Source of the DNA: Erythrobacteraceae bacterium
Lineage (GTDB): Bacteria; Pseudomonadota; Alphaproteobacteria; Sphingomonadales; Sphingomonadaceae
Direction: 5' to 3'
Assembly: GCA_947479055.1 (NCBI GenBank)
Contig: CANJYE010000004.1
Location: forward strand, 29,929 to 93,928
DNA: 64,000 nt
Shown here one piece after another: positions 54,417 through 64,000 of the stretch. Under the pieces are notes generated by a model, which saw nothing but the letters and a program-made list of their open reading frames with translations, was not told where the DNA came from and searched no databases. Every line of letters begins with the position of its first letter. The stretch's first letter is position 1. The translations under genes and the position numbers were made by a program.

Positions 54417-55480
54417 GGTTCCGCACCCATTTCCGCGCCACGTCGGCCAAATGTCACGAAATAGCTGATCCAGAACAGCAGCATGAACAGGCCGATGCCC
54501 AGTCTGGTGGGCGTATCGACAATCAATTGCCGGGCGAAGCCTTCCAGCATGGCTGCTGCGATCAGCATCAGCACCACCCCGGTCATCACCAGTGCGGCCC
54601 GCCGCCCGTTTTCCTGCGCGGCGGCGAGGATCGAGCGCTGGCCGGGAAAGGCCATCGCTCGTCCGACATGCAGCCCCGCCGCGCCGGCCAGCAGGATCGC
54701 GGACAGTTCGGTCGTGCCATGCACTGCCAGCCAGCCGACAAGATCCAGAGTCAAACCGCGACCATGATAAAGCCACAGCATCGCCCCCAGCGTGGCAGTG
54801 TTCTGCACCAGTAGCAGCAGCGAGGGGACGCCGAAGGCGAAGCCCAGTGCGAAGGCCAGAATCGCGACCTGCGCGTTGTTGCTGAACAGATAGGCTGCGA
54901 AGACCGACATGCCGTCCTGTTTGTCCTGCCCGAACAGCGTGCCCTGCAGCACCTCGCGGCTGGCGCCCGGCACGCGTGCATCGAGGAAATCCTGCGGCAC
55001 CAGCGCGTAATACCAGCCGGGATCATGCGCGACGAGCAGCCAGCCGGCGACTGTGCCGGTGATCATCACCGCCAGCGCGATCAGAATATCGACCCAGATC
55101 GCCCGCACGGCCGCGCTCCATCCACCTCCCAGGAACTGGCGTAACCACACCGCCAGCGAACTGCGCGGGCCATAGACCTGGAACCAGGCGCGCTGCACCA
55201 GCGCCTCGAGATAGGCGAGCGTGGCCGCATCGAGCGAGGTTTCCCGCGCGATGGCGAGGCTCGAGGCAGCGGTGCGATAAAGTGCGGGCAGGTCCAGCAC
55301 ATCGGCATCCGACAGGCGGCGGAGGCGGCCCTTCTCCATCGCAGTGACGATGGCATCGAGCCGCCGCCAATCGCCCTCGCGCTCCTGCCGGAACCGGTCG
55401 GAACGCAGCGCGGCGGCCTCGACCTCGGCGGTCTGGACAACCTCGCGTCGTCCGAACAGGGCCATTACCCGGGACGCCAT
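54413..55480 (-). CDS. stage II sporulation protein M (SpoIIM/DUF95) family membrane protein
   Basis: 355 residues. An N-terminal helical region (RLDAIVTAMEKGRLRRLSDADVL, LPALYRTAASSLAIAR) leads to about six membrane helices including LIALAVMITGTVAGWLL, SNNAQVAILAFALGFAFG and VHGTTELSAILLAGAAGL. These are features of SpoIIM-like proteins in non-sporulating bacteria, where they accompany MoxR/DUF58 genes. Its ATG shares one base with the DUF58 stop (TGATG). Confidence 0.87.
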   Translation of the reverse strand: MASRVMALFGRREVVQTAEVEAAALRSDRFRQEREGDWRRLDAIVTAMEKGRLRRLSDADVLDLPALYRTAASSLAIARETSLDAATLAYLEALVQRAWFQVYGPRSSLAVWLRQFLGGGWSAAVRAIWVDILIALAVMITGTVAGWLLVAHDPGWYYALVPQDFLDARVPGASREVLQGTLFGQDKQDGMSVFAAYLFSNNAQVAILAFALGFAFGVPSLLLLVQNTATLGAMLWLYHGRGLTLDLVGWLAVHGTTELSAILLAGAAGLHVGRAMAFPGQRSILAAAQENGRRAALVMTGVVLMLIAAAMLEGFARQLIVDTPTRLGIGLFMLLFWISYFVTFGRRGAEMGAEP

Positions 55481-56795
55481 CAGCCGATCGCTCCCGCGCG
55501 CTTGATTTCGAGATAGCGGTCAATGAGACGGTAGCCGATTCGGTCCCACGGCGCTTCGATCACATCGACTCCCGCCTGCCGCAACCGTTGCAGTACCAGC
55601 GCGCGCTGGCGGGCCAGCGTGTCGGCGCTGACAGCCGTCGCGATATTGCCGATCTCGGCAGGCTCGGTCGCGGCGAGGCCGGCCAGTTCGGAGTCTTCCA
55701 TCGTCACGAAGATCACCAAGTTGTGCTTCACCAGCCGCCCGACGCTTTCGATCATCAGTTCGGCGCTGGTCGGATCGGTGAAATCGGAAAACAGCACCAC
55801 CAGCGATCGCCGCTTCAGCCGCGCTGCCAGCGTTGCGAGGGCGAGGGTGAAATTGGGCTCCTGCGCGTGATAGTCCAACGCGGCAGCGGCGGCCTGCAAG
55901 CGGTGGAACATGCGCGCATCGGTCACGAACGGCGTGGCGACCTCGGGGCGCTGGGCGAAGCCGAACAGGCTGACCCGGTCGCCACCCTTCAATGCGACAT
56001 AGGCGGCAGTCAGTGCCGCCGAGACCGCCCGGTCGATCTTCGGCAGCCCATCGATCGGCTCGCACATCGCCTGGCCGCAATCGAAGGCGAAGACGATCGG
56101 GTTGTTGCGCTCGCTCTCGTTCTCGCGGGCGAACAGCTTGGCGTGGCGGGCGCTGGATTTCCAGTCGATCCTGCGACGATCCATGCCGGCCTGGTATTCC
56201 GACAGCGATTCAAACTGGCTGCCCTCGCCCCTGATCCGCCGCGCGATCATCCCGAACTCGGCGTCGCGCAGGAAAAATTGCAGCGCGGGCGAGCGCACCG
56301 GCGAAAGATCCGGCCAAATGCGGATATCCTGCGCCAGCGTGCGGCTTGCCTGACGATAGGCGAGGCCGAGCGGGCCGGGCCAGCGCAGCCACAACCCCGT
56401 GATGGACGCAGTCCCGCGCCGGTTGGCGGTAAGGCCATGGCGCCCCTGCCATGTGCCGCTCGCTTCCTCAGGGGCGAGCGGGAATTCCGCCCGCCCACCT
56501 CCGCCCAGCCGGGGATCGAAACCGAGCGCAACTTGCGGCACGCCGGCGCCTTGCCTGCCGCTTATGTCGGCCAGCGCAACGCAATCGAACGGTGCGCCCA
56601 CCTCGACATCGGCGGGCGCGATCAGGCGGACATCCTCCAGCCGCCCGGCCACCAGCCCGTCGAGCAGCACCAGCACCAGCAGCGCCGCACCGGCGGTGGG
56701 CACCAGCACCCACGCCGTCGGCTCCAGCGCGGCCACCAGCAGCGCCAGCGGCGCGGCCAGCGTGGCAATCAGGACAGCGCGGGGCGCAGGAACAA

Positions 56796-56799
<4 letters not shown>
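55480..56799 (-). CDS. DUF58 domain protein
   Basis: 439 residues. Two N-terminal membrane helices ([35 protein letters not shown]), then the DUF58 core with [31 protein letters not shown], followed by a von Willebrand A-like segment ([26 protein letters not shown]). DUF58 proteins work with MoxR ATPases, probably in assembly or activation of envelope or metal-dependent proteins. The start overlaps the moxR stop by 4 bases. Confidence 0.9.
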
Positions 56800-57754
<955 letters not shown>

Positions 57755-57755
<1 letters not shown>

Positions 57756-59041
57756 CAGTCCAGCATCCTTTCGATCTGTTTGAGCGCCTGGGCGGCGCGA
57801 AGCAATTCATGGGCCGAGCGGGCACGGCCAAGCCGCTCTGCCTGGGCGGAAAAGTCGTTCGCACCCGCCCCGCGCGCGGCCAGCAGCCGGTCGATTGCGG
57901 CATCGGTATCGCCTGGACTGCCGGACGAGCGCAATCCTAGCGACCTTGCCATGCGCGCGCGGATCATCGCCGCATAGGGCGCGCCGAGCAGGTACAGCCT
58001 GCCGGTCCGGCGGATCAGCGCGGCGCTGTTGCGGACCAGCTGGCTCTTGCCGAAAGCGATCTGGCGTTCTTCCGCCAGCGGCGGCCCGAACCGCCGGAAG
58101 GCGCGCCAGGCAATCGCGATGGCCGCGATCAGCAGGCACAGTGTTGCGGCCAGGAAGGGTGGCCTGAAGGCCAGTGTCAGCAGATTGGTAGAACGGGCAA
58201 AGCCGTTGAAAGTCAGGTCGAACACCACCGGCAGTTTCCCCGGGGGCGCAATTGCGGCGAACAGGTGGTCGGCCAGGCTGGCATTCTCGCGCCGTGCCAT
58301 GCCGTAATTGTCGAGCAAATCCGGCTCGAACACGAAGATGAGTGGCTGGAGCTCCTCGTCGTTTCCGCCGCTCGCCGGATCCAGCCCGGCCATCGCGTAG
58401 AGATCGGGGTACTGCCCTTTGTCGGCTAGAAAACCGGCCAGGATCCGCCCGTCGTCGCTTGTGACCAGCGGCACCAGTCGGCGCGAACCGCCGCCCGACT
58501 GAACCTTGTCCGGCACCGCCAGCCGACCTTCAATGCCAGCCCCTTCCCAGCGCGTAGCCTTGCCCAGTGACAGGCTGAGCTCGTCATAGAAGCCCTTCAG
58601 CCCGGGCGAAGCGGGGTTGCCCAGCACGACCCAGCCCTTCTTCGCCTTGCCCGATAGCTGGCTCATTTCCATCGCGTTCCATTTGGACAGAATCACCATG
58701 GTCGGTCCACTGTAGCGGCGCTTCGCCACCACTTCGCCGAACTTGTCCCCCTCCACTTCGGGCGGAGGGGTCAGCACCATCAGGCCCCGCGCCTCCAGCC
58801 GACCCTCGCTGCGGCTGCGTTCAATCTGCCAGCCGCGCCGCTCCAGCAGGTCGGCCAGCGCGGCATAGCCATTGAGCCCCTTGCCGCCAACGTGCGCGCC
58901 GCCATCGTTGGTGCCGCGCCCGGTCTCGCCGATGCCGACGAAATAGAGGGTCAGCAGGAAGGCCAGCGCGCCGAACAGCAGCATCGAAAGAACTACCCGT
59001 GGCGAGAATGGCGCCGGGTTTGCAGCGGTGCGCGTGCTCAT
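57755..59041 (-). CDS. DUF4350 domain membrane protein
   Basis: 428 residues from ATG 59041, which overlaps the DUF4129 stop (ATGA). One N-terminal helix ([21 protein letters not shown]), a DUF4350-like segment ([33 protein letters not shown]), a second helix near residue 300 ([26 protein letters not shown]) and a cytosolic helical tail. Periplasmic loop of about 250 residues. Partner of the MoxR ATPase by position; exact role unknown. Confidence 0.85.
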
Positions 59042-59727
59042 GCGACACCAGCCTCGAGGTCGGCCAGCGCGAAATCTGCATAGGCGGCGCGCGCGGCCTG
59101 CCAATCTTCCGCGCCAAGGCTGCGCAGCGCGAACAAGCTGCGTTCGACCCGCGCGGCGATGGCAGCGAAGGCGCCGCGCGCCCGTTCCGGCAGGGCGGGC
59201 AGGGCGGCGATCTCGCGGGCGGTGCTGGAAGGCTCCAGCCAGTCCGGTCGGGCATCGCGGATCTGGCCGACGCTGCGCTGGAGCAGAAGATGGGCCGCCT
59301 CGTCGAACTTGCCCTGAGCGGCCAGCGCATCGGCATCCTCGAGCAGGGCGAGAGCGGCGGTGCGATCGGGTGCCCATTCCTCTTCTTGCGCTTTACTTGC
59401 AGCACGTCTCCACCCGAGCGCCGGAGCGAGCAGGCGCCACAGCAGATAGAGCGCTATCACCACCCCCAGTGCGATCAGCGTCCAGCGGATGGCGGTCCAG
59501 TTGGCCGCCAGCCATCTGCCGACCGGCCCCAGCACTTCGCCCAGCCAGTCGAGCAGGTGCTTGAGCCATTCCGGGGACTTGGCTGGTTCGGGCGGGGTAA
59601 CGGGGCCATACTGGATCGAACTGTCGCCGCGCACGGCCTGCCAGTCACGCAGGATCGCGTCTTCGCCGGTCGGGTTGGTGGCTTTCGTCACGGAACGGGT
59701 GGTGACATGACCGGCGCTGCCTGTCAC
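59038..59727 (-). CDS. DUF4129 domain protein
   Basis: 229 residues from GTG 59727; GTG 59691 is another possible start and neither has a clear ribosome-binding site. One membrane helix (AIRWTLIALGVVIALYLLWRLL) and a C-terminal helical DUF4129 domain (ALALLEDADALAAQGKFDEAAHLLLQRSV, ARPDWLEPSSTAREIA). First gene of the six-gene DUF4129-DUF4350-MoxR-DUF58-SpoIIM-RDD run, starting about 13 bases after pheA ends, so the cluster may be read from the pheA promoter. Confidence 0.8.
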   Translation of the reverse strand: MTGSAGHVTTRSVTKATNPTGEDAILRDWQAVRGDSSIQYGPVTPPEPAKSPEWLKHLLDWLGEVLGPVGRWLAANWTAIRWTLIALGVVIALYLLWRLLAPALGWRRAASKAQEEEWAPDRTAALALLEDADALAAQGKFDEAAHLLLQRSVGQIRDARPDWLEPSSTAREIAALPALPERARGAFAAIAARVERSLFALRSLGAEDWQAARAAYADFALADLEAGVA

Positions 59728-59740
59728 CCCCGGATCGTGC

Positions 59741-60634
59741 CTAGCCGCGTTCGCGCGCCTGGGGGTAACTTCCCAGAATCCGCAAGGCCTTGCAGTGAAA
59801 TGCCAACTCTTCCAGCGCCCGGTCGATCGCCGGATCACCGGGCGCGCCGATGATATCCGCATAGAAGGTGGTGGCGGCAAAGCTGGAGCCCTGCTGGTAG
59901 CTTTCCAGCTTGGTCATGTTGACGCCGTTGGTGGCGAACCCGCCCAGCGCCTTGTAGAGCGCGGCCGGCACGTTCTTCACTTCGAAGATGAACGTGGTCA
60001 TCGCCACTTTCCCGGCGAGGCTGGCCGGATCGAGCGGCTTGCGCGCCAGCACCACGAATCGGGTGGTGTTGTCGTGGGCGTCCTCGATCGCCTCATCGAC
60101 AATCGTCAGCCCATAGAGTTCGGCGGCAATGCGTGGGGCGATGGCGCAGGCGGCGGGATCGCCCTGTTCCTTGACGAAGGCTGCGGCGCCGGCGGTGTCG
60201 GCATAGGCCATCGGCACTATGCCCCGGCTGCGCAGGTAATTGCGGGTCTGGCCCAGCGCCTGCGGGTGGCTGTAGGCGGCGGCGAAGGGGCCATCGCCCA
60301 GGCCAAGCAGAGCGTAGGAGATCGGCAGGAAATATTCTCCGACGATATGCAGCCCGCTCTCCGGCAGGAGAAAGTGGATATCCGCCACCCGGCCGTGCTG
60401 CGAATTTTCGATCGGGATGATCGCCGCACCGGCCGCGCCACCCTTCACCGCGTCCAGCGCATCTTCGAAGCTGAAGCAGGGCAGCGGCAGGCAATCCGGC
60501 GCGTAATCCAGCGCCGCGCGGTGCGAATTGGCCCCCGGAGCGCCCTGGAAGGCGATAGCGCGCGCAGGGTCCCGGGCAGCGGCGGCTGTCATGGTCTCGA
60601 CCAGGGCGAGGGCGGGTTCGGGGAAGCTGTGCAT
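59741..60634 (-). CDS. pheA: prephenate dehydratase
   Basis: 297 residues from ATG 60634. It makes phenylpyruvate from prephenate. Catalytic domain: AFQGAPGANSHRAA, IPIENSQHGRV, LGLGDGPFAAAYSHPQALGQTRNYL and the TRF motif in HDNTTRFVVLAR. A C-terminal ACT domain follows (FEVKNVPAALYKALGGFA, GVNMTKLESYQQGSSF), where the usual ESRP is ESYQ, as in other alphaproteobacteria as I recall. Mono-functional type, no chorismate mutase domain. Diverges from the cytochrome c gene. Confidence 0.95.
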   Translation of the reverse strand: MHSFPEPALALVETMTAAAARDPARAIAFQGAPGANSHRAALDYAPDCLPLPCFSFEDALDAVKGGAAGAAIIPIENSQHGRVADIHFLLPESGLHIVGEYFLPISYALLGLGDGPFAAAYSHPQALGQTRNYLRSRGIVPMAYADTAGAAAFVKEQGDPAACAIAPRIAAELYGLTIVDEAIEDAHDNTTRFVVLARKPLDPASLAGKVAMTTFIFEVKNVPAALYKALGGFATNGVNMTKLESYQQGSSFAATTFYADIIGAPGDPAIDRALEELAFHCKALRILGSYPQARERG

Positions 60635-60677
60635 TTCCCGCAAGCGCCTAGAACGCGCCGGGCGCTGCGACAAGTGT

Positions 60678-60709
60678 TTGCGAATTGCCTTATGGCACTT
60701 GCGAATTGC
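60678..60709. promoter_or_regulatory. tandem TTGCGAATTGC sites between pheA and cytochrome c gene
   Basis: An exact 11-base direct repeat occurs at 60678-60688 and 60699-60709, 21 bases start to start, two helical turns. It lies about 45-75 bases upstream of pheA and 55-85 upstream of the cytochrome ATG, where a regulator could act on either promoter. Confidence 0.5.
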
Positions 60710-60762
60710 GTGTTGCCTGACTAGAGCGACGCCAACTTTGGCAGCCTCAGGTTCTTTTTCCG

Positions 60763-61704
60763 ATGGACGACCGCTTCAATACCGCCGCCGGCTGGACCCT
60801 TTTCGCCGGTATCGTCGCGCTGGGCCTTTCGAGCATCAGCGGCAAATATTTCGGCGCAGACAAGGTGCACCGCCCCCATGAGATGGGTTATGCCATCGCT
60901 GGCGTGGAAGCCGAGGGCGGCAAGGCCTCCGGCCCGTCGCTCAACACATTGCTGGCCGGTTCCGATGTCGCCAAGGGCGAGAAGGTCTTTGCCAAGTGCA
61001 TGTCCTGCCACTCGATCAATTCGGGCGGCGCCAACGGCATCGGTCCGAACCTGTTCGGCGTCGTCGGCAAGCCGATCGGCAAGCATGCCGCCGGATTTGC
61101 CTACAGCGGCGATCTGGCTGGCCACGGTGGTGACTGGACGTTCGAGAATCTCAACCATTGGCTCACCAGCCCGCGCGCCTTTGCCGCCGGTACGAAGATG
61201 ACCTTTGCGGGCCTTTCGGATGCCGCTGATCGCGCCAATCTGATCGCCTATCTCAACTCGCAGGGCTCCAACCTGCCGCTGCCCGCCGCCGATGCCCCGG
61301 CAGCCGAAGGCGGTGCCGCCGCTGCGCCGACGGTCGATTCGCTGGTCGCTTCTGCGGATCCGGTCAAGGGCGAGAAGAGCTTCGCCAAGTGCACCTCGTG
61401 CCACTCGGTCACCCAGGGCGGCGCCAACGGGATCGGCCCCAACCTCTACGGCGTGCTGGGCGAAAGCATCGGCGCGGGTCGTGGCGGCTTTGCCTTCTCA
61501 GACGCGCTGGCCAAGCACGGCGGCAAGTGGGATTTCACCAGCATGGACGCCTGGCTGACCAGCCCGCGCGCCTTCGCTTCGGGCACCAAGATGACCTTCG
61601 CCGGTCTTTCCGACCCGGTCGAGCGGGCCAATGTCATCGCCTATCTCAACAAGCAGGGTTCCAACCTGCCGGTGGCCGCTGCCGCCGCACCGGCCGCCAA
61701 ATAA
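60763..61704 (+). CDS. membrane-anchored di-heme cytochrome c
   Basis: 313 residues. An uncleaved N-terminal anchor (AAGWTLFAGIVALGLSSISG) is followed by two tandem class I cytochrome c domains. Heme sites are C79-M-S-C-H83 and C210-T-S-C-H214, with probable axial Met at 146 and 278 (both in GTKMTFAGL). The domains share long stretches (GGANGIGPNL, WLTSPRAFA-GTKMTFAGLSD, LIAYLN/VIAYLN), so they arose by duplication; an Ala/Pro/Gly linker joins them. Resembles CycM-type carriers between bc1 complex and oxidase. A strong terminator follows. Confidence 0.92.
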   Translation: MDDRFNTAAGWTLFAGIVALGLSSISGKYFGADKVHRPHEMGYAIAGVEAEGGKASGPSLNTLLAGSDVAKGEKVFAKCMSCHSINSGGANGIGPNLFGVVGKPIGKHAAGFAYSGDLAGHGGDWTFENLNHWLTSPRAFAAGTKMTFAGLSDAADRANLIAYLNSQGSNLPLPAADAPAAEGGAAAAPTVDSLVASADPVKGEKSFAKCTSCHSVTQGGANGIGPNLYGVLGESIGAGRGGFAFSDALAKHGGKWDFTSMDAWLTSPRAFASGTKMTFAGLSDPVERANVIAYLNKQGSNLPVAAAAAPAAK

Positions 61705-61727
61705 GCGCAAGCCGGTTTCAAGCATTC

Positions 61728-61760
61728 AAGGGCGGAGCCGCTGGCTCCGCCCTTTTTGTT
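61728..61760 (+). terminator. rho-independent terminator of cytochrome c gene
   Basis: A 12-bp perfect stem (AAGGGCGGAGCC / GGCTCCGCCCTT) with a 3-base loop, followed by TTTGTTT. It also separates the gene from convergent rlmE. Confidence 0.93.
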
Positions 61761-61774
61761 TGTGCCTTCCGCAG

Positions 61775-62458
61775 TCAGGATGGAACGGACGGTTCCCGGC
61801 CCTTGAAGCCCTTGGCGATCACATACCATTCGGACGAGCCCTTGCGGCTGGCCGGCGGCTTGGCGTGCTTCACGCTGGTAAAATGGCGCTTGAGCAGCCC
61901 CAGGAGTTCCGTATCAGTCCCGCCCGCCAGCACCTTGGCGACAAAACCCCCGCCTGGCGCAAGCGTGCGAATCGCGAAGTCGGCAGCCGTTTCGACCAGC
62001 CCCATCGTCCGCAGGTGATCGGTCTGCTTGTGGCCCACGGTATTGGCGGCCATGTCTGACAGGACGAGATCTGGGGGCCCGTCCAGTGCCGCCTGGAGCA
62101 CGGCCGGGGCGTCGTCGTCCATGAAATCCATCTGGTAGATGGTGACGCCTTCCAGCGGCTCCGTCTCCAGCAGGTCGATCCCAACCACGGCGGCCTTCGG
62201 CGCCTTCTGGCGGACCACCTGGCTCCAGCCGCCCGGGGCGATGCCAAGATCGACCACGCGGGTGGCATGGCGCAACAGGTCGAATTTCTCGTCCAGCTCC
62301 GCCAGCTTGTAGGCGGCGCGGCTGCGATAGCCGTCGGCCTTGGCCTGCTTCACATAGGGATCGTTGAGCTGGCGCGTCAGCCAGCGGGTCGACGAGGCTG
62401 TGCGGCCCTTCGACTTGCGCAGGCGGGTAGTGGGATCGCTGCGGCCGTTGCGGGTCAT
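61775..62458 (-). CDS. rlmE: 23S rRNA (uridine-2552-2'-O)-methyltransferase
   Basis: 227 residues. SAM-binding motif VVDLGIAPGGWSQVV, catalytic K-D-K-E-type tetrad region (LSDMAANTVG Asp; GGGFVAKVLAGG Lys; KPPASRKGSSEWYVIAKGFKG end). It methylates U2552 late in 50S assembly. Its start overlaps the ppx/gppA stop by 4 bases, a pairing conserved in this group. Confidence 0.95.
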   Translation of the reverse strand: MTRNGRSDPTTRLRKSKGRTASSTRWLTRQLNDPYVKQAKADGYRSRAAYKLAELDEKFDLLRHATRVVDLGIAPGGWSQVVRQKAPKAAVVGIDLLETEPLEGVTIYQMDFMDDDAPAVLQAALDGPPDLVLSDMAANTVGHKQTDHLRTMGLVETAADFAIRTLAPGGGFVAKVLAGGTDTELLGLLKRHFTSVKHAKPPASRKGSSEWYVIAKGFKGREPSVPS

Positions 62459-63654
62459 GCCGGGCCGCGTTTCTGGCGGCGCAGTGCCTGGCGACTGCGC
62501 TCTCCTTCGCTGTCGGCGGTGATCAGGCTTCGCAGGATGCCTTCGCGGATGCCGCGGTCGGCCACGCCCAGCCGGGTGGCGGGCCAGATGTCGAGAATCG
62601 ATTCGAGGATCGCGCAGCCCGCGACCACCAGATCCGCCCGCTCATTGCCGATGCAGGGCAGGGCGCGGCGTTCCTCCGGCGACATGGTGGCGAGGTCCTG
62701 GCTGATCTGGCGCATCGAATCGGCGGGAACGATCAGCCCGTCCACCGCCTTGCGGTCATATTGCGGCAAGTCGAGATGGAGGCTTGCCAGCGTCGTGACG
62801 GTGCCGCTGGTGCCGAGCAGCCGGAGGTGCGGCAATTCGACGCTGCCGATCCGTTCGCGGAAGGTGAGAAAGCTGTCGAACACCAGCTGGCGCATTTGCG
62901 CATAACGCGCGGCCCGCAATTCGTATGTCGCGGCCTCGTCGCCGCAGCTTTCGGTCAGTGAAACGACACCCCACGGCACGCTCTGCCAGTCGAGAATGCT
63001 GGGCACGGGGCCCCCCTGCTCGATCAGCACCAGCTCGGTCGAGCCGCCGCCGATGTCGAAGATCATGGCCGGGCCGGTGCCTTCCTCCAGCAGGATGTGG
63101 CAGCCCAGCACCGCCAGCCTGGCTTCCTCCTGCGCAGTGATCACATCGAGCAGTATGCCGGTCTCCTGGCGGACACGTTCGATGAACTCATCGCCGTTCT
63201 CGGCCCGGCGGCAGGCTTCGGTCGCGACCGAACGGGCCAGCCGGACATTGCGGCGCGTCAGCTTGTCGGCGCAAACCTTCAGTGCGGCCAATGCGCGATC
63301 CATGGCCTTTTCGCTCAGTCGCCCGGTCTGGGCCAGGCCTTCGCCCAGCCGCACGACCCTGCTGAACGCGTCGATGACGGTGAAATTCTCGCCCGAGGGG
63401 CGCGCGATCAGCAACCGGCAATTGTTGGTGCCCAGATCGATCGCGGCGTAGGCTTGGCGGTTGACGGGCTGGTCCACCACTTCCGGTGCCGACCACAGCG
63501 GGGGCGGAGCGGGCGATGGATTCTTGGCTTGGCCGGGCTGGCGGCTCGGGCGCGGCGGGGGTTTCTTATTGCGGGCCGCTTTCCTGGCAGCAGGCCGGCT
63601 TTCCCCGTTTATGGACGCGCCTTCGTGCCGGTCCGGCGGAATGAAATCCGCCAT
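62455..63654 (-). CDS. Ppx/GppA family phosphatase
   Basis: 399 residues. A basic, Pro-rich N-terminal extension (about 1-65) precedes the ASKHA-fold domain: YAAIDLGTNNCRLLIARP (phosphate 1), EEARLAVLGC, IFDIGGGSTELVLI (phosphate 2) and GTSGTVTTLASLHL. Family members hydrolyse polyphosphate or pppGpp; which is used cannot be told from sequence alone. Cytosolic. Coupled to rlmE by a 4-base overlap. Confidence 0.92.
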   Translation of the reverse strand: MADFIPPDRHEGASINGESRPAARKAARNKKPPPRPSRQPGQAKNPSPAPPPLWSAPEVVDQPVNRQAYAAIDLGTNNCRLLIARPSGENFTVIDAFSRVVRLGEGLAQTGRLSEKAMDRALAALKVCADKLTRRNVRLARSVATEACRRAENGDEFIERVRQETGILLDVITAQEEARLAVLGCHILLEEGTGPAMIFDIGGGSTELVLIEQGGPVPSILDWQSVPWGVVSLTESCGDEAATYELRAARYAQMRQLVFDSFLTFRERIGSVELPHLRLLGTSGTVTTLASLHLDLPQYDRKAVDGLIVPADSMRQISQDLATMSPEERRALPCIGNERADLVVAGCAILESILDIWPATRLGVADRGIREGILRSLITADSEGERSRQALRRQKRGPA

Positions 63655-63796
63655 GATACACTGACTTTCTTATGATTATCCCGGCGCGGGCCGGGTACTT
63701 GACACCCTTGGTAACGAAACCGGGGGATTCCGGCAAGGCCGCAGTCCTCAAGCGCTCTTGACCTTGCCAGCCCTGACGCATAGATGGCGCCGCTCT

Positions 63797-63870
63797 TGCC
63801 CCGTCGTCTAATGGTAAGACTACAGACTCTGACTCTGTGTATCGAGGTTCGAATCCTCGCGGGGCATCCA
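63797..63870 (+). tRNA. tRNA-Gln (CTG anticodon)
   Basis: 74 bases with encoded CCA. Acceptor stem TGCCCCG/CGGGGCA, D arm GTC-TAATGGTAA-GAC, anticodon arm ACAGA-CTCTGAC-TCTGT with anticodon CTG reading CAG, T arm CGAGG-TTCGAAT-CCTCG, discriminator T. The weak first pair (T1-A72) is typical of glutamine tRNA. Confidence 0.96.
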
Positions 63871-64000
63871 TTTTCAGACATTTCCGGTCAATCTGCCGCT
63901 GCGGCCATCGTCGGCGCGCGGTGCGCGGCTTTGGGCCGTGGTGTGGAATGCTTGACGGCCTGCTTACCAAGCGTCTCAAGTCGATCCTTACCTAAAGGCA

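Noticed and set aside
63871..64000. Possible gene start after the tRNA
   Set aside because: The only ATG-led frame (ATG at about 63947) closes after 15 codons; nothing recognisable before the window ends.

Overview
The window is GC-rich chromosomal DNA from an alphaproteobacterium, most likely order Sphingomonadales (Erythrobacteraceae/Novosphingobium-like). This assignment is inferred from gene order (rpmH-rnpA-yidD-yidC-engB, mutM/ubiE-ubiB-coaBC-dut, secB/Tim44-mltA-smr), a 41-residue L36, a CoaBC with a long linker, and dispersed palindromes with a CTGAnCTTG core. No search was run. Nearly all of it is densely packed housekeeping DNA with many 4-base start/stop overlaps. I see no prophage, CRISPR array, integrase, transposase or rRNA operon; one tRNA-Gln(CTG) lies near the right end.

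Layout. 1-9.1 kb: a cut-off GH25 lysozyme-like gene, an M14 carboxypeptidase coupled to a DUF4136 lipoprotein, a second DUF4136 protein, galE, an L-2-hydroxyglutarate-oxidase-like flavoenzyme with a putative 2-oxoglutarate oxygenase, rpmJ, a HAD hydrolase, and an epoxide-hydrolase/MFS pair. 9.1-18.5 kb: comM, the rpmH-rnpA-yidD-yidC-engB block, a thioesterase, GST-dapE and a dicarboxylate symporter. 18.5-24.5 kb: a lipoprotein, dapB-nth, a sirtuin, a DUF983/ThiF-like pair, dnaA and rpsT. 24.6-31.2 kb: mutM, ubiE-ubiB, coaBC-dut and a third DUF4136 protein. 31.3-37.3 kb: secB-murJ-trpS diverging from Tim44-like, mltA and smr. 37.3-44.6 kb: aroC, ruvA, a GIY-YIG unit, a small peptide gene coupled to ruvB, a Ser/Thr-rich surface protein and acnA. 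44.8-49.8 kb: a DMT transporter, two L,D-transpeptidases, a glycosyltransferase-like protein and a DUF4919 protein. 49.8-53.4 kb: ispG, a GNAT acetyltransferase and a Baeyer-Villiger-type monooxygenase. 53.5-59.7 kb: a six-gene DUF4129-DUF4350-MoxR-DUF58-SpoIIM-RDD cluster. 59.7-64 kb: pheA, a di-heme cytochrome c, ppx/gppA-rlmE and tRNA-Gln.

Themes. Envelope building recurs (MurJ, MltA, two L,D-transpeptidases, YidC/YidD, SecB, the MoxR cluster, DapB/DapE). So does DNA maintenance (DnaA, RuvAB, MutM, Nth, ComM). The most unusual structure is a 403-bp unit between ruvA and ruvB: a GIY-YIG nuclease gene on the opposite strand, bracketed by perfect 29-bp inverted repeats. Each arm is itself a hairpin, and other copies of the palindrome (39491 and 17062-17125) show compensatory stem changes. 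Also notable are rnpA, which has no ATG/GTG/TTG start after rpmH although its frame stays open through all of rpmH; a 48-residue secreted Cys-pair peptide coupled to ruvB; and CoaBC with a roughly 150-residue linker.
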